64,000 bases of DNA from Inia geoffrensis (GCA_036417435.1 CM070904.1:19326835-19390834), one strand, 5' to 3'; shown: positions 1 through 10,465, counted from the stretch's first letter. Numbers and translations are program-made. The notes: generated by a model from the letters alone, not told the origin.

Positions 1-177
1 GGGCATGGTAATGATGTAGGCACTGGGTCCGGTGTCAGTAGGCTCAGTGTACTGACCCCTCTGGATGGGGACGCTGGCTTCAGATGGATCCTCTATACAT
101 GAGGTGAATGCAAGTGAAATGCTCTCCGGATATCCAGCCCCTCACCTGACCTCCGACACCCCTTCTCCCTCCCGCAG

Positions 178-410
178 ATGTTTATTGAGCAATTACTATG
201 TAAAGATGTTCTGTTACGTGCTGAGGATACGACAGTGAAGATGGAACCTCCTGACCTCATGGAGTTTATGGTCTAGTTTACACTACAGTGTTATAATGAC
301 AGGGGCAGGAGGTAAAGGTGCTGGTGATCTCATAGCAGGGAACCTGGTAGAGGCTTGTGGAGACAAGGAAGGCTTCCTAGAGGCAGTGACGCTTTGCAAA
401 CACTATAAGA
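178..410 (+). repeat. Ancient interspersed repeat, probably L2/MIR class
   Basis: The segment has the pattern of a very old mammalian repeat: TTTATTGAGCAATTACTATG, then a GTGCTGAGGATAC-like core, then CTCATGGAGTTTATGGTCTAG, then a 'gaaggcttcctagaggcagtgac' type block. I recognise this as a common ancient mammalian repeat but cannot fix the family without an alignment. Confidence 0.4.
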
Positions 411-2179
411 GCTGGACCAAGCACGGCAGTGGCGTGAGAGGAGGAGAGAGGGAGGAAGGGACAGAGAAGGAATAGTGGAGGACGAAGAAGATGTGGTTCA
501 GGCAGAGTGGTCAGCGTGTGCGGGGGCCTGGAGACCGGAAAGAACAGATGGGACGGCTGCTTGCCCCACCCCGGCCCGGCCTGCCTCAGTCACAAGCACC
601 CGATGCGGGTTCTCCCAGGGTTCCCAGTCCCGTGACACAGAGGGGCCTCAAGCCGGGAGCGGGGCCCACAGGCGCGTTGGCGCCTCTCCGCGCTCCTGAA
701 ATGCCCGTGTTGCCTCTGCTGCGCGGGCTTGGCTGAGCCCCACTTCATCCAAAAGCTGCTTGGTTTCGCCGGGCTCTGGGGGGAGCTCGTGACCAGTGCA
801 AAACACCGTAAGACTGGGAGGCCCTGTATTTGGACTCCGGGGCTGTGTGAATTTGGGCCCCGCTTCCCGCTTCTCTGAGGCTGGGCTCATCTCTAAGTTT
901 TTTTGTGTTTTGTTTTTCAGTGCTTGCATTCTGGGGTTTTAATTCTCTACCATTTGCAGGGAGCTACATTCTCTTAGAAACTGCAGCCTTTCAGCCATAA
1001 AGCAGTGTTTCCGAGTGGCACGGCCATCACCGGGGGGTGGCGTGAGTTGATCCCTGGAGAGGACGGCCCCGTCATCACACGGTCTGTCGCTTCCCCCGCA
1101 GGCTTGGAGGGCACCATAGTCCCCGTTACCACCACCCACGCCCGGGCTGTGCATTACTAGGGAGGAAGCATTCGGCTTCACTTGTCTGCTGAGAAATAGC
1201 TACGGGCTTCTGTACCTACCCCAGACACAGGGACGTCGTTATCGGCTGATTCAGAACAGACTGCATAGAAAGCCACACAGCTACATACGGTTGAGATCCA
1301 CATAGAAAAATATTTATTTAACAGTTTTCGGTTGATCATTGACCATGCATTCATAAAGGCAAAGAACAGAGGCACTAAACCACAATGACGACCCTAAATG
1401 CTGCTTACTTTGAGTGCAAGGGGGGCGTCCTACAGCTCCCAGACAAGGAGGGCTTGTTTTAGAAATATATATATTGTTGTAGTGATTTATAATTTTTCTT
1501 CTTGTACTGAAGTTGACGGAGCAGAATGGGATGGGTGTCATGCTTAGCAAATTGCAGGCCATCTGGAATCTGGGTCTCTGGTGGCTGGAGCCACACTGGG
1601 GGGACCCTCCTTTCCTGGGCTCCGTCAAATAGCTGGGGCAAGGATGGGACATCAGACCATCTGTCCTCATGCACAGAAGCAGCCATCATTTTAAAGCTGT
1701 GACCTGCGCCCTTCTCTGAAAACCAAATCCCAACAGCTCTTCTATCTTCTCCTAAAGAATATTTCTCAATAGGAAAGAGAACAAGGTGGCAGATCAGAGT
1801 TTTAAATGAAGGTCTCTAAGCTGATGGGGTTGTGGAAAAAGTGACCACAAGGCATCCAGGCAAGCCCTGGCAGGGTCAGAGGACATAGGACATGGAGTGG
1901 CTCTCAGCCGGGGGGAAGAAGGGGGAGAATGTCCAGTGCACAGCCATCACCTGCGTTCCTCACAACCCACCTCTGCTGCTTCCAAAGCCCCTCACTTTCC
2001 ACTGGCAAACTTAGCAATGAGTGGTGGCCATCCTTCCAGGAAGCCACCTGGTAGCCAGTAAGGAACGTGCCTGCGGCTGATCCAGCCACGGTCTCAAAGC
2101 CATCCGAGAAAAAAAAAGGGAAGCGGTGTGTGCTGGCAACATAAGCAAGACGGGATATGGCTTGGTTAGGGTGACCTTG

Positions 2180-2345
2180 GGAAAAAATGGAGGGGAGGAA
2201 GGGGGAAAGAGACAGTGCAGAGAAAGGAGAGGCGCCATTGCTTTCCTTACTGGAGAAACATGTAAAGAAAGGGAGAAAAAGAAAGGAGAGGGGAGCGGGG
2301 AGAGGAAAGGGGAAGGAAGGGGAGACAGCGGGAGGAGAAGAGAGG
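2180..2345 (+). repeat. Purine-rich (GGA/GAAA) tract
   Basis: The + strand is almost purely G and A for about 160 bases, with repeated AGGGG, GGGAGA and GAAAGG words and several runs of four G. It lies deep in the GPR39 intron. The long frame across it is a low-complexity artefact. Confidence 0.7.
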
Positions 2346-2532
2346 TAGGGCTGCCCTCAGGAATTAGAGGAACCAGTGGGGGTAGTTTCAAAGTTACTGT
2401 CAGAGCAGGGTTACACTCATCACACTCATGTGATGCTTCAAAGGCCAGCCCGTGACAGGGTGCGGTGTGGTGATGAGGCCACACCAATGCCCACTGGTCC
2501 AGGCTCCACCTCCATCTGTGCTTCTCTTAGAC

Positions 2533-2695
2533 CAGCGGTTCTCAAATTTGAGTAACAGCACCAACCAGTGGCCTTGTTAGCCCCAGGGGTCCCGCCCGCA
2601 AGTCTGATTCGGCGGGTCTGTGTTGTGCATTTCTCACAGGTTCCCAGGTAGTACTGATGCCGCTGTTCCGGGAACCCCCGCTTTGAGAACCGCTG
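2533..2695 (+). mobile_element. MER5A (hAT-Charlie non-autonomous DNA transposon)
   Basis: The 163-bp element begins CAGCGGTTCTCAAA and ends TTTGAGAACCGCTG, which are perfect inverted repeats. The interior carries MER5A words (CTGATTC, GCATTTCTCA, TTCCCAGGTA, TGATGCCGCTG). The 8-bp target duplication is TCTTAGAC at 2525-2532 and TCTTAGAG at 2696-2703, seven of eight matching, as expected for hAT elements. It is non-coding. Confidence 0.9.
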
Positions 2696-3167
2696 TCTTA
2701 GAGGCGAGAGACTAAACCAAGGTTTGCGCTGATTTGGCCTCCTTGGGTCGAAGTCAGTGAGTGAGTCAGTGTCTCAGCTGGCTGGCAAGAGCAGATTGGC
2801 AGACACGACGACAGAACTCAAGAAAGCGCTAAAAACCTTTGCTTGGATGGATTTGCCTCTTCCTGGCCCCTTCATTCAACCAACCGTATGTTTACTTTCC
2901 ACCGGCAACTGTGATTCTGAACGTCAGCTGACAAGCAGGTGTTCTGCACATTGCTCTACGCAAGTTAATTTATTGCCAACAAACTGGGGCAGTGCTCTCT
3001 CGCTGACCTCCCTTCCCACCAGCTCCACCCAGCCCTTTGTTCTGGCCACACTGAGCCTTGCAGCTCTCAGAAAGGTGCGGCCCTTGCATTCCTCCATCCC
3101 CTGTTCGTGCTGTGCCTCGGCCTGGCTGCCATTTTCCAGGCAAACTAACTCTTGCTCTCCTTTAATA

Positions 3168-3372
3168 TTTTTTTTTTAAGACTTTTTTTTTTTTTTTTGG
3201 TGTGGACCATTTTTAAAGTCTTTATTGAATTTGTTACAATATTGCTGCTGTTCTGTTTCGGATTTTTGGCCCCGAGGCATGTGGGGGTCTTAGCTCCCCG
3301 ACCAGGGATCGAACCCGCACCCGCTGCATTAGAAGGCGAAGTCTTAACCACTGGACCGCCAGGGAAGCCCCC
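3168..3372 (-). mobile_element. CHR SINE (tRNA-derived), reverse orientation
   Basis: Read on the - strand it begins GGGGCTTCCCTGGCGGTCCA with tRNA-like promoter boxes (GTTCGATCC as B box). It continues through a tRNA-unrelated body ending CAATAAAGACTTTAAAAATGG and an A tail (poly-T on +). The target duplication CTCCTTTAAT flanks it at 3156-3165 and 3373-3382. The body is a longer CHR subtype than the younger copies elsewhere in the window. Confidence 0.9.
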
Positions 3373-3789
3373 CTCCTTTAATTTTCTGAGTGTTCCCACC
3401 TGTGGGAAGGTCAGCCAGCCCTGCACATTGCTGCCGTAATGTTCTGTCCTGATTGCTGTCATGGCCCTTTGCAAAAAGTCACCAGGCTGTGGCTGCCTCA
3501 CCTTTCTCAGAGTTTTATCATCAGTACCTTGGACAGGGCCTCTAACTCCTGCTCACCGCAGTTGGGGTTAGAGAGAAATTGGAATATTGGGGCAGGAAGA
3601 GACGGAGAGCTCTGCTAATCACTGAAATCCTAAATCGAGGCTTCAGTGATTCAGTGAAACGGGACTCTAACAGGTGGGAAGGTAAATCTTGGTGATTTCT
3701 TTAAAAGCAAACAAAATCACTTCACCTGAGGAAGGATCAAATACCCCCAGATCTTTTCTGCTTAGGACGAGCTAGATATTCTTTCGTAG

Positions 3790-3885
3790 CAGGTGCTTAC
3801 GTAAGGTAGATGGATGGGCAGATGGATGGACCGATAGACAGATGCAGATAGGCGGATGGATGGATGGACAGATCGGGTGGATAAA
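3790..3885 (+). repeat. (GGAT)n/(GATA)n imperfect microsatellite
   Basis: There are repeated GATGGATG and AGATGGAT words with interruptions (GATAGACAGATGCAGATAGG) across about 95 bases. It is likely length-polymorphic. No function is visible. Confidence 0.8.
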
Positions 3886-4212
3886 TGGCGTCCTTAAGAC
3901 GTCCTCATCAGGTCATGACCTGGAATCATATTTTGTTTTGCAAACATCCTTCAGCTCCTTTGGGAGAACTTCAGCTTCCTCTGGGGGGGAATATGTGTGC
4001 TCCAGAGCTTTGTCACGTGCCTGTTCTTGAGGGACCTGGTTCTAAAACGGAATCCAGTGTCTCGAGGTGTTGTGCTGACTTTGGCTGGGGCCTGAGATGG
4101 ACCTGCCTCTCATTGAATTCCATGCTGTGAATGGTTAGCACTTGAGCCAAAAAGTGAAAGGCAAAGCCATCCCACTACATTTAAAAATAATGAAAGGCTT
4201 TTTGGTCCATTT

Positions 4213-4345
4213 CAGGTGGAATCCAGTGTTCTGAGCAGTGGTCCTGCCACCGTGACCTGTGAGATTTTGAGCAAATCACTTAGCCTCAGTTCTGTCACTC
4301 GTAGGACAAGGGGGTTCTCTTCCTGCTGTCCCGTTTTCTGATGAC
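4213..4345 (+). repeat. MIR SINE fragment
   Basis: The core order matches MIR: GCCACCGTGACCTGTGAG, then TGAGCAAATCACTTAGCCTC, then AGTTCTGTCACTCGTA. This corresponds to the 'gccacttactagctgtgtgacc...cctcagtttcctcatctg' block of the consensus. It is strongly diverged. Confidence 0.65.
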
Positions 4346-5179
4346 TGTGAGTCATTTCTGGGGGACTCACAAATAGTTACCTTCACTTTAAAGATTGGAG
4401 GGGAGAAAACAGAGCACGATGTCGGATGTGTGATGCCGCCACAGCCCAGGTGGCATAGCTTAATGCACTTCTGAAGACTAACGCAAGCAGGCTGACTTGA
4501 ACGCTGTTGAAATATCGGGCTTCAAGTGCAGGACGCTGTTGGACATCTGCATTACTTCTGTTTTTTAAACAGTACTCTGCTGAGAATAAATCTGTGTCAC
4601 TGCCTAATGGGCTCTTGTCATTTTAGTGCAGTGATCAAGAAGGAAAAATGGAAGTACCTTATGTGGGAAAACAGGCAAGACATGAAGGTATTTCTTAACC
4701 CAGAGTGCACGGCTGTCGGCAGTACAATAGAGATCTATCCGCAGTTTCACTGAAAACAGTTTACCTGCTTTACGTGACTGAGTTCAGTTCACTGATCTTC
4801 ATTCAAGTTCACACTGAAGTCATTTACCTGCGGGCTCCACATTACACCACACAGACCGAAGCATTATAGATTTTTCCAAATGTAATATACAAGTCCAAAT
4901 GGACGGCAGCCCAACGTAAATTTAGTCAAACCTTTACTATGGTCTATTAAGGCGTGGATAAAACTTTAAAGCCTTGTCTCGGCTACAGAGTAGCTGGGAC
5001 TGGAGCTGAGCCAGTTGTGAACAGCCGGAATAAAAAGTCACTGTTGGACATGGTGTTTATTCTCAGCAATGTGTCATCTAAAATAAGGACCTTTGTTTTC
5101 AAATGTAGAAATGAGCAATTTTTTATAAGGGGGCTAGTTTGACTCCTGACACCACCAAGGCGAACCTCTGTTACATTGT

Positions 5180-5248
5180 CCATGGGCTGTACCTGGGTGC
5201 CCATGGGCACACACCTCACGCGGACCATGGGCTGTACCTGGGTGCCCA
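5180..5248 (+). repeat. Short direct duplication (24-bp unit, 45-bp spacing)
   Basis: A 24-base string starting CCATGGGCTGTACC occurs at 5180-5203 and again, identical, at 5225-5248. The 21 bases between the copies begin with another TGGGCAC word, so this looks like a local replication-slippage duplication. Confidence 0.8.
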
Positions 5249-6149
5249 GTGCTCCATTTTCCTAGCACAGAATCATCTTTCAAAGCTACAAGACCAAAAG
5301 GTACTAGCTATTTTCCCCACCTCCGGTTGAGATGGGGAAGTATATTCTAGCAGCCCTGGCAGGTAGGTGGCACAATCTTGTGTTATTCCAGAAGGACCAG
5401 GCAAGGCTTAGAATGAGGAATGCAAAATAAAATTGTGTGTTTGCAGAATTATTTATGCTTTCAATAATTTGTAGTCCCTTATAGGGGAGGCTTTCTGTGA
5501 AAAGACTGGATCGACTTGGTCTACACTGTAGCGGAGAATGTGTATTCAGAAATACCATCCAGATTGGTTGCATCGTCAGAACCTTAGGAGGATAAATACA
5601 GGCTAGGTGGGAGACTCTGTGAGGGTTTCTTTGGTTTGGCAGGATTCTCTGCGGTGTGTGGCGGGGAAGTGGGAAACGGGAGGAGAAGGAAATTGCGAGC
5701 CTTGCTGCCTCGGGGAGCGTCTATGAAGGGTTACTTTAACCTGTGGCGTAGCCACTAGCCAGAGGGGGCTGGTCCCAACTGAAATGTGCTGGAAGCGTAA
5801 AAGCCACACTGGGTTTCGAAGACTTACTTAGCAAGAAACGTAAGAAAATGTAAAACGTCGCATGAATATCTTGATTCGTTGCACGTTGAAACCGCGTGTG
5901 AAGTGATGGTATCTGGGGCATATTGGATTAAAATCATTAAAATTGATTTCACCTATCTCTTACCTTTTGAATGTGGTTGAGATTTTAAAATTACATATGT
6001 GGCTTGTATTTCTAGTGGACAGTGCTGTTTAATACCTATTATACGTATGGTGGGATTATGGCTCATGTTTATTTTCTTGTTTTATTTTTCAAGTTGACAA
6101 CGTGAGAGACCATATTGTCTTGGAGAAAAATATATATATATAGCTTGTG

Positions 6150-6340
6150 GATTTTGGAGTCCAGCAAGCATGTGTCTTAGCTATAGCTAGCCCTTGGGTA
6201 ACTAACCTCTGAGCCTCATCTTCCTCATCTAGAAAATTAAGATAACAGTTTGGATCTGATAATAACAGTTTTGATCTCAGCAGGTTGTTGTGAGAAATGC
6301 ATGGGAAATTAGCAGAGAGCACTTATCACTGAACTAACAT
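6150..6340 (+). repeat. MIR SINE fragment
   Basis: The words follow MIR order: TTGGAGTCCAG, CCTTGGGTAACTAACCTCTG, GCCTCATCTTCCTCATCTAG, then GGTTGTTGTGAGAAATGCA and GAGAGCACTTA. Orientation is +. Confidence 0.7.
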
Positions 6341-7399
6341 AGGGAAAAACGCAATAAGCACTCGGCATGGTGCTTTCTCACATCTCAGGACCTGTCCAGT
6401 GCCTCATCTTTTAATCCCTGACCATTTCAACTCGGTTCCTTGTTTCGCTTCTCCCCCAAATTTGTATCATCTTCTTTCATGTCTGTCTATTTACTTCTAC
6501 ACCCAGAAGGCTAACCTTTCCCTTTTTCTCATCATTGAAAAAAAATCTCTCGTCTGGTTCCCCATCTTCTTACTTGTTCAGACTAAGGTACCTCCTACTT
6601 ATTTACTTCAACTGTTCAGAGGTTCTATCCTGGCTAAAACTATAAACCAGCCACAATGCTTTATCTGCCCGTGTCTGGATGCCTCCCGCCGGGGATGCTG
6701 GGTCTTGCCTTTTATGGAACTCTGCTTCTTTTGATGGGGTGGTCAATCAAAGGACGATCGACTCCAGGCAGAGGGGGTGTAGGTAATGGGAGAATAAGGG
6801 TCATGTAAACCGGAGATCAAGAGAACAGGACAGAAGAAAAATCGTGTAACTTCTCTCTTTTGCCCCACACTGCTGCCTGTTCTTTCTCCTTGCCTTTCTT
6901 CCGTTGGCTTCAGAAGCTGTGCTACGTTCAACCATGGTAAGTACAAGGTGGTTCTCGTTGCCTTTCGAGATTCTTGCACCTGCAAGCACAACCTCCCACA
7001 GTGAGCATGGCACACATTTAAAACCCTGTGCTCAGTTTCCACATTCTAAGAACTAAGTCCTTGGATGAAGATGGTTGGTACTTGTTCTCTGAAGTTCAGT
7101 GGCAAGGAAGAGAAAAAGATAGAAAACTTTGTGATGACATGTTGTTTCGCTAGGTGAGTTACCTGAGTCCTTCACAATTAACAAGATGAACCTTTCAGCC
7201 AGAGCTACGTGAGATAAAAAAACAAGGAGAAATAACTTAAGAACACACTTGGAATAACAGTGGTGGCTGGACACTGGACACACCCGTGCCTCTTAGAGTC
7301 CCTGATTTTCCTATGCAGGTTTTTTTTTTTTGTAATCAGAACAATGTTGATTTTTGTTCCCACCTAGCAGCTGTAACTAGGTGCTTCAGCCTGTACTCT

Positions 7400-7402
<3 letters not shown>

Positions 7403-7435
<33 letters not shown>
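7403..7435 (+). repeat. Poly(T) run, 33 bases
   Basis: An uninterrupted run of 33 T follows CTCTTGA. No SINE or LINE body is recognisable next to it, so it is either a free homopolymer or the A tail of a decayed - strand retroelement. A shorter T run lies at 7320-7332. Confidence 0.85.
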
Positions 7436-7437
<2 letters not shown>

Positions 7438-8835
7438 CTTTCATCAGATCAATATGTTACTTTGCCTGTTTTATTTTTAGATTTACTGAGTGTTCTGAGG
7501 GTAGCAAAGGAAAGAAAGAAGCAAATTGGTTTGTATTTCAAGTGTGGGCTGAGGTTTGACAGGGGAAACCTGTCAAACCTGTTTGGAAATTTAACAGGGG
7601 AGCAGGTTTCACGGGTCATCTTTGCTGACAGCTGGGATTTTTTTTGGAGGATTTGGTGTTGGGAGAACTGGGTGATTTCAGTGCCAGAGAACAGAACTAG
7701 GGCCCCTCTGCCACCCCAGGCAAGGGATGCTTAGGTGAGGGTGTGCGGGTGGGCCAACCCTGGATGGATAAACATGGCTGTTTTTCCTGGAGCATTTATT
7801 AATGAAATATTTACCGTTGATCAGAGGCAGGAAGGGGTCGTTGCCACCAATCATTTACCTGTTGTGGCTTCCTGGAGAATCAGAGGGTTTGAAAATGTGA
7901 ATGAATGTTTCTTCTTAAGATATTATGTAAATTTAGGAGAGGGAGGAAGAATTTCTGAAAATCCAAAACACAGCTCTAAGATATCAGCTCTCCACGTAGA
8001 AATTACATTCTGGTGTCTTGGGTCCCCAAGAGAAGACAGCAAAGGCTCTGCAGATGCCTGCTTTTCCTTATTTACGTTTTTGCTCACTGTGGATAAATAC
8101 TCATGACACTTGTGATATCAGTTGTCTATGGTGTACATAGCATCTTTTTCTCTGTCAGAGGTTGCAGAAAGAGCAATGATTGCGGGATTCAGAATGGAAA
8201 TATGTGGGCGTGCAGACATCTGTCCATGCAGTCAACTTCTGATCCTCTGGGGGACCACTAAGGGGTGTCTTTTTAGAGCCAGATCTTTTCGGGGCTGCCG
8301 ACGGTACAGCTTAGTGACACAAAGGCAGGGAGCTAGTGAGTTACTAGCTGAACTCGAAGTTTTATATTTTCAATGGGTTTTAGATAATTATCCTTTTTCC
8401 CCCCATGAGGCTCAAATATATGACACATCTAAAAACACCTGTAAAGAAACAGAAGTGCTGCCGCAGATGTGAGCGCTGTAATTACAGGTGTGCACACCTA
8501 CATGTCCAAAACGCATGCTCAGTGGCAGGCTACTCCTGATTTTGCCTCCCCTGAAACTGAATGCAAAATTAGTGTTGCTCAATATACTTCTTTGTTACTG
8601 AAGGGCTGCCACTGCTCTCTGTCTTGAAAATAATCATTGGGTTGTCTCTAGACAAACATTCTTTAAAGTACAAATATTGTTTCATCTGATGTGGCTATAC
8701 TGTATCCATCTATTCCTTAAAGGCCAAAACCAGACTTATGGACTACATAAAATGCTTTCTGGATACACAAACAACAAAAACATTTTTTTAAATTAACAGG
8801 CATCATCAACAGGTATAAATAAATTGTCTAAAGCA

Positions 8836-8841
8836 TTTAAT
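8836..8841 (-). terminator. LYPD1: Candidate LYPD1 poly(A) signal ATTAAA
   Basis: TTTAAT on + reads ATTAAA on -. It is the first canonical or near-canonical signal I find on the - strand after the LYPD1 stop at 10049. The downstream sequence on - is AT-rich with some GT (TTTATACCTGTTGATGATG). Confidence 0.4.
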
Positions 8842-9006
8842 GGTCTCTAACACACTCAACGCCCCTGGCCTTGAAACAGTGTTAAATTTTTTTTTTTTTT
8901 TTCCCTAGTGTCAAAAAAAGCCATCAAGCAAGCCCAACTTGAAAACTGGGTACCATTAAGCACAGAACTGAGGGGCTCAGTATTTTATGGGTATCTTTTT
9001 GTTGCT

Positions 9007-9069
9007 GGGCTTATATATATATATATTTTTTCTCTCTCTCTCTCTCTCTCCCCTCTCCCGCCTGCTCAG
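9007..9069 (+). promoter_or_regulatory. GPR39: GPR39 terminal-exon 3' splice site built on (TA)n(TC)n microsatellite
   Basis: An ATATATATAT run, then TTTTTT, then about ten CT units and CCCCTCTCCCGCCTGCTCAG lead to AG at 9068-9069. The polypyrimidine tract is therefore largely a dinucleotide repeat. The exon starts at 9070 with GG, which completes a codon begun in the previous exon (phase 1, probably Arg), followed by CTG ATC GTT GTG ACG. Confidence 0.85.
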
Positions 9070-9578
9070 GGCTGATCGTTGTGACGTTGGCCGTCTGCTG
9101 GATGCCCAACCAGGTTCGGAGGCTCATGGCTGCGGCCAAACCCAAGCACGACTGGACCAAGTCCTACTTCCAGGCGTACATGGTCCTTCTCCCCTTCTCG
9201 GACACCTTCTTTTACCTGAGCTCGGTCGTCAACCCGCTGTTGTACAACGTGTCCTCGCGGCAGTTCCGCAGCGTGTTCGGGCAGGTGCTGCGCTGCCGGC
9301 TGACGTTGCCACATGCCAACCAGGAGAAGCGCCTGCGCGCCCATGTGGCCTCCACCATGGATGGCGCCCGCTCGGTGCGCCGCCCGCTCATCTTCCTGGC
9401 TTCCCGGCACAATTCCTCTGCAAGGAGAACTAACAAGGTTTTCCTAAGCACTTTTCAGAGCGAGGCCAAGCCCGAACCTAAGCCTCAGCAGTTGAGTCCT
9501 GAGTCACCGGATCCCAACTCAGTGGTGAAACCTGCCCACCCTGCCACCGAACATGGCTTCCAGGAGCATGAAGCATGA
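9070..9578 (+). CDS. GPR39: GPR39 terminal coding exon (TM6 to C-terminus)
   Basis: GPR39 is a plasma-membrane class A GPCR of the ghrelin/neurotensin group that senses extracellular zinc and signals mainly through Gq, Gs and G12/13. The exon gives two bases of a split codon plus 168 residues (9072-9575) and TGA at 9576-9578. It encodes most of TM6 with the CWMP motif (9096-9107). ECL3 follows, containing the Asp (9150-9152) that aligns with human Asp313, a residue implicated in zinc activation. Next come TM7 with NPLLY (9231-9245), helix 8 (RQFRSVF) and a Ser/Thr-rich tail ending QEHEA. The frame is intact and close to my recollection of human GPR39. One residue appears to be inserted in the tail, and a helix-8 Cys pair appears as Arg-Cys. 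A known truncated splice form lacks this exon. There is no start codon here because the exon is internal to the ORF. Confidence 0.96.
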
Positions 9579-10048
9579 CTGTCGAGGAAGGAGGGGAGCT
9601 GGAGCGCCGACGGGCCCTCCCCACACGAAAGCGACGGTTACCTGCATGCAGCGGTGCCAAACCAACTGTGTGCCCATCATCAGGGACAGGAGTGGAAGAC
9701 AGGGGCCTGGGGAAAAAAAGCAGATGGCCGCTTTTACAAGTGTCACTTAAGGGCGGATGCTGCCGCCAACCTGGCCTCAACCCTGAAAGTTGGCCCATCT
9801 CTATCCATTCGTCCTCCTTCCTTCCATTAAGGGCACACACTGACATTCAGTCAAACTGAACGTATCCAGAGCTCAGAAAGTTTTGTTTTTTACACTGAGC
9901 TCTTTCATTGTTTGCAAAGGAATGGAATGAAAGGGAACACGGATTCCCCTCGCCACCCAGCATCAAAGGACACCCAGAAAGACCTCAGGGGGCTGGGGGA
10001 AGGTGGGCCGGAACAACGATGCAGGAGGGGCTGGTGTCTCCTTCAGCT

Positions 10049-10284
10049 TCAGCAGTGTGCCAAGAAAAGGCCTAATTTGAGGAGCACGAGGGTGCCGGGG
10101 AGCCCCGGCCGAAGGGCTGGGGCGGAACTGCTCCTTTTCTTGGGCCGGGGCCCGTTGCAAAGAGGGGTGTTGCAGCAGCTGATGCACACGGAATTCACTT
10201 TCCCTGGGGAGCAGAAGGATTGGTACCCAGCCGAGGCGATGAGGCAGGCAGCCGACGACGCGCACGACTTGCGGTACATGATCC
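10049..10284 (-). CDS. LYPD1: LYPD1 (Lynx2) terminal coding exon
   Basis: LYPD1 is a small secreted-pathway Ly6/uPAR protein, GPI-anchored at the neuronal surface, that dampens nicotinic acetylcholine receptor activity. The exon supplies two bases of a split Gly codon (10284-10283) plus 77 residues and the stop at 10049-10051. It begins IMYRKSCASSAAC and carries the second half of the three-finger fold. The Ly6 C-terminal signature CCNTPLCNG is present, followed by a basic PRPKKR spacer and a hydrophobic tail ending FLAHC, which is the GPI-attachment signal. The cysteine pattern is complete for this half. The signal peptide and first Ly6 half are in upstream exons, which I did not find in the window. 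The acceptor TTGCAG directly precedes the exon. The frame is intact and very close to human LYPD1 as I remember it. Confidence 0.96.
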
Positions 10285-10320
10285 CTGCAACACAGACCCA
10301 AAGGAGCCAGATTAAGCAGC
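10285..10320 (-). promoter_or_regulatory. LYPD1: LYPD1 last-intron 3' splice site
   Basis: On the - strand the sequence reads GCTTAATCTGGCTCC, then TTTGGGTCTGTGTTGCAG, then the exon. The AG is at 10286-10285. A candidate branch point (CTTAAT) lies about 28 bases upstream. The pyrimidine tract is short and interrupted by G. Confidence 0.8.
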
Positions 10321-10440
10321 CTGCACTGGCCAGAAGACGGCAACCCTCTGAACTCAGATCCCCACGGAGAGCACTTTTCTCCCTTCTCCTACAGCCCAGA
10401 AACCTGGTGTGGCCAGGGCACTGCTCCAGGGTGTTTTGTT

Positions 10441-10465
10441 GAGCCACCCCCCCCCCGCCCCCACC
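10441..10465 (-). repeat. G-run upstream of the LYPD1 acceptor
   Basis: The + strand has CACCCCCCCCCCGCCCCCACC, so the LYPD1 pre-mRNA carries GGGGGC followed by a ten-G run about 160-180 bases before its last exon. The same bases are a C-run in the GPR39 3'UTR. Confidence 0.7.

Larger units (their letters stand above)
1..9069 (+). other. GPR39: GPR39 intron, 3' portion
   Basis: This stretch precedes the GPR39 terminal coding exon and ends in a clear acceptor AG at 9068-9069. GPR39 has two coding exons, the first encoding TM1-TM5, and no part of that exon is visible here, so the whole stretch is read as intron. It holds old repeats listed separately (MER5A, a CHR SINE, MIR copies, microsatellites). 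The remaining sequence shows no splice-bounded conserved frame. Several open frames exist (for example 2126-2455 and 7381-8472), but they match nothing I recognise and are treated as chance. Confidence 0.8.
8820..10048 (-). other. LYPD1: LYPD1 3'UTR (predicted extent)
   Basis: This is the sequence downstream of the LYPD1 stop codon on the - strand. The first plausible poly(A) signal downstream is ATTAAA (TTTAAT on + at 8836-8841), which puts the end near 8820. With that extent the UTR crosses the whole GPR39 coding exon in antisense and ends inside the GPR39 intron. This fits my memory that the human transcripts overlap by about 1.7 kb. The end point is inference. Confidence 0.45.

Noticed and set aside
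2011..2487. Long overlapping frames on both strands
   Set aside because: They follow the purine-rich tract at 2180-2345. Low-complexity composition removes stops, and no homology or splice context is seen.
7381..8472. Three successive + strand frames suggesting an exon cluster
   Set aside because: The first begins with a poly-T run, the frames are separated by stops, and no known protein or splice signals match.
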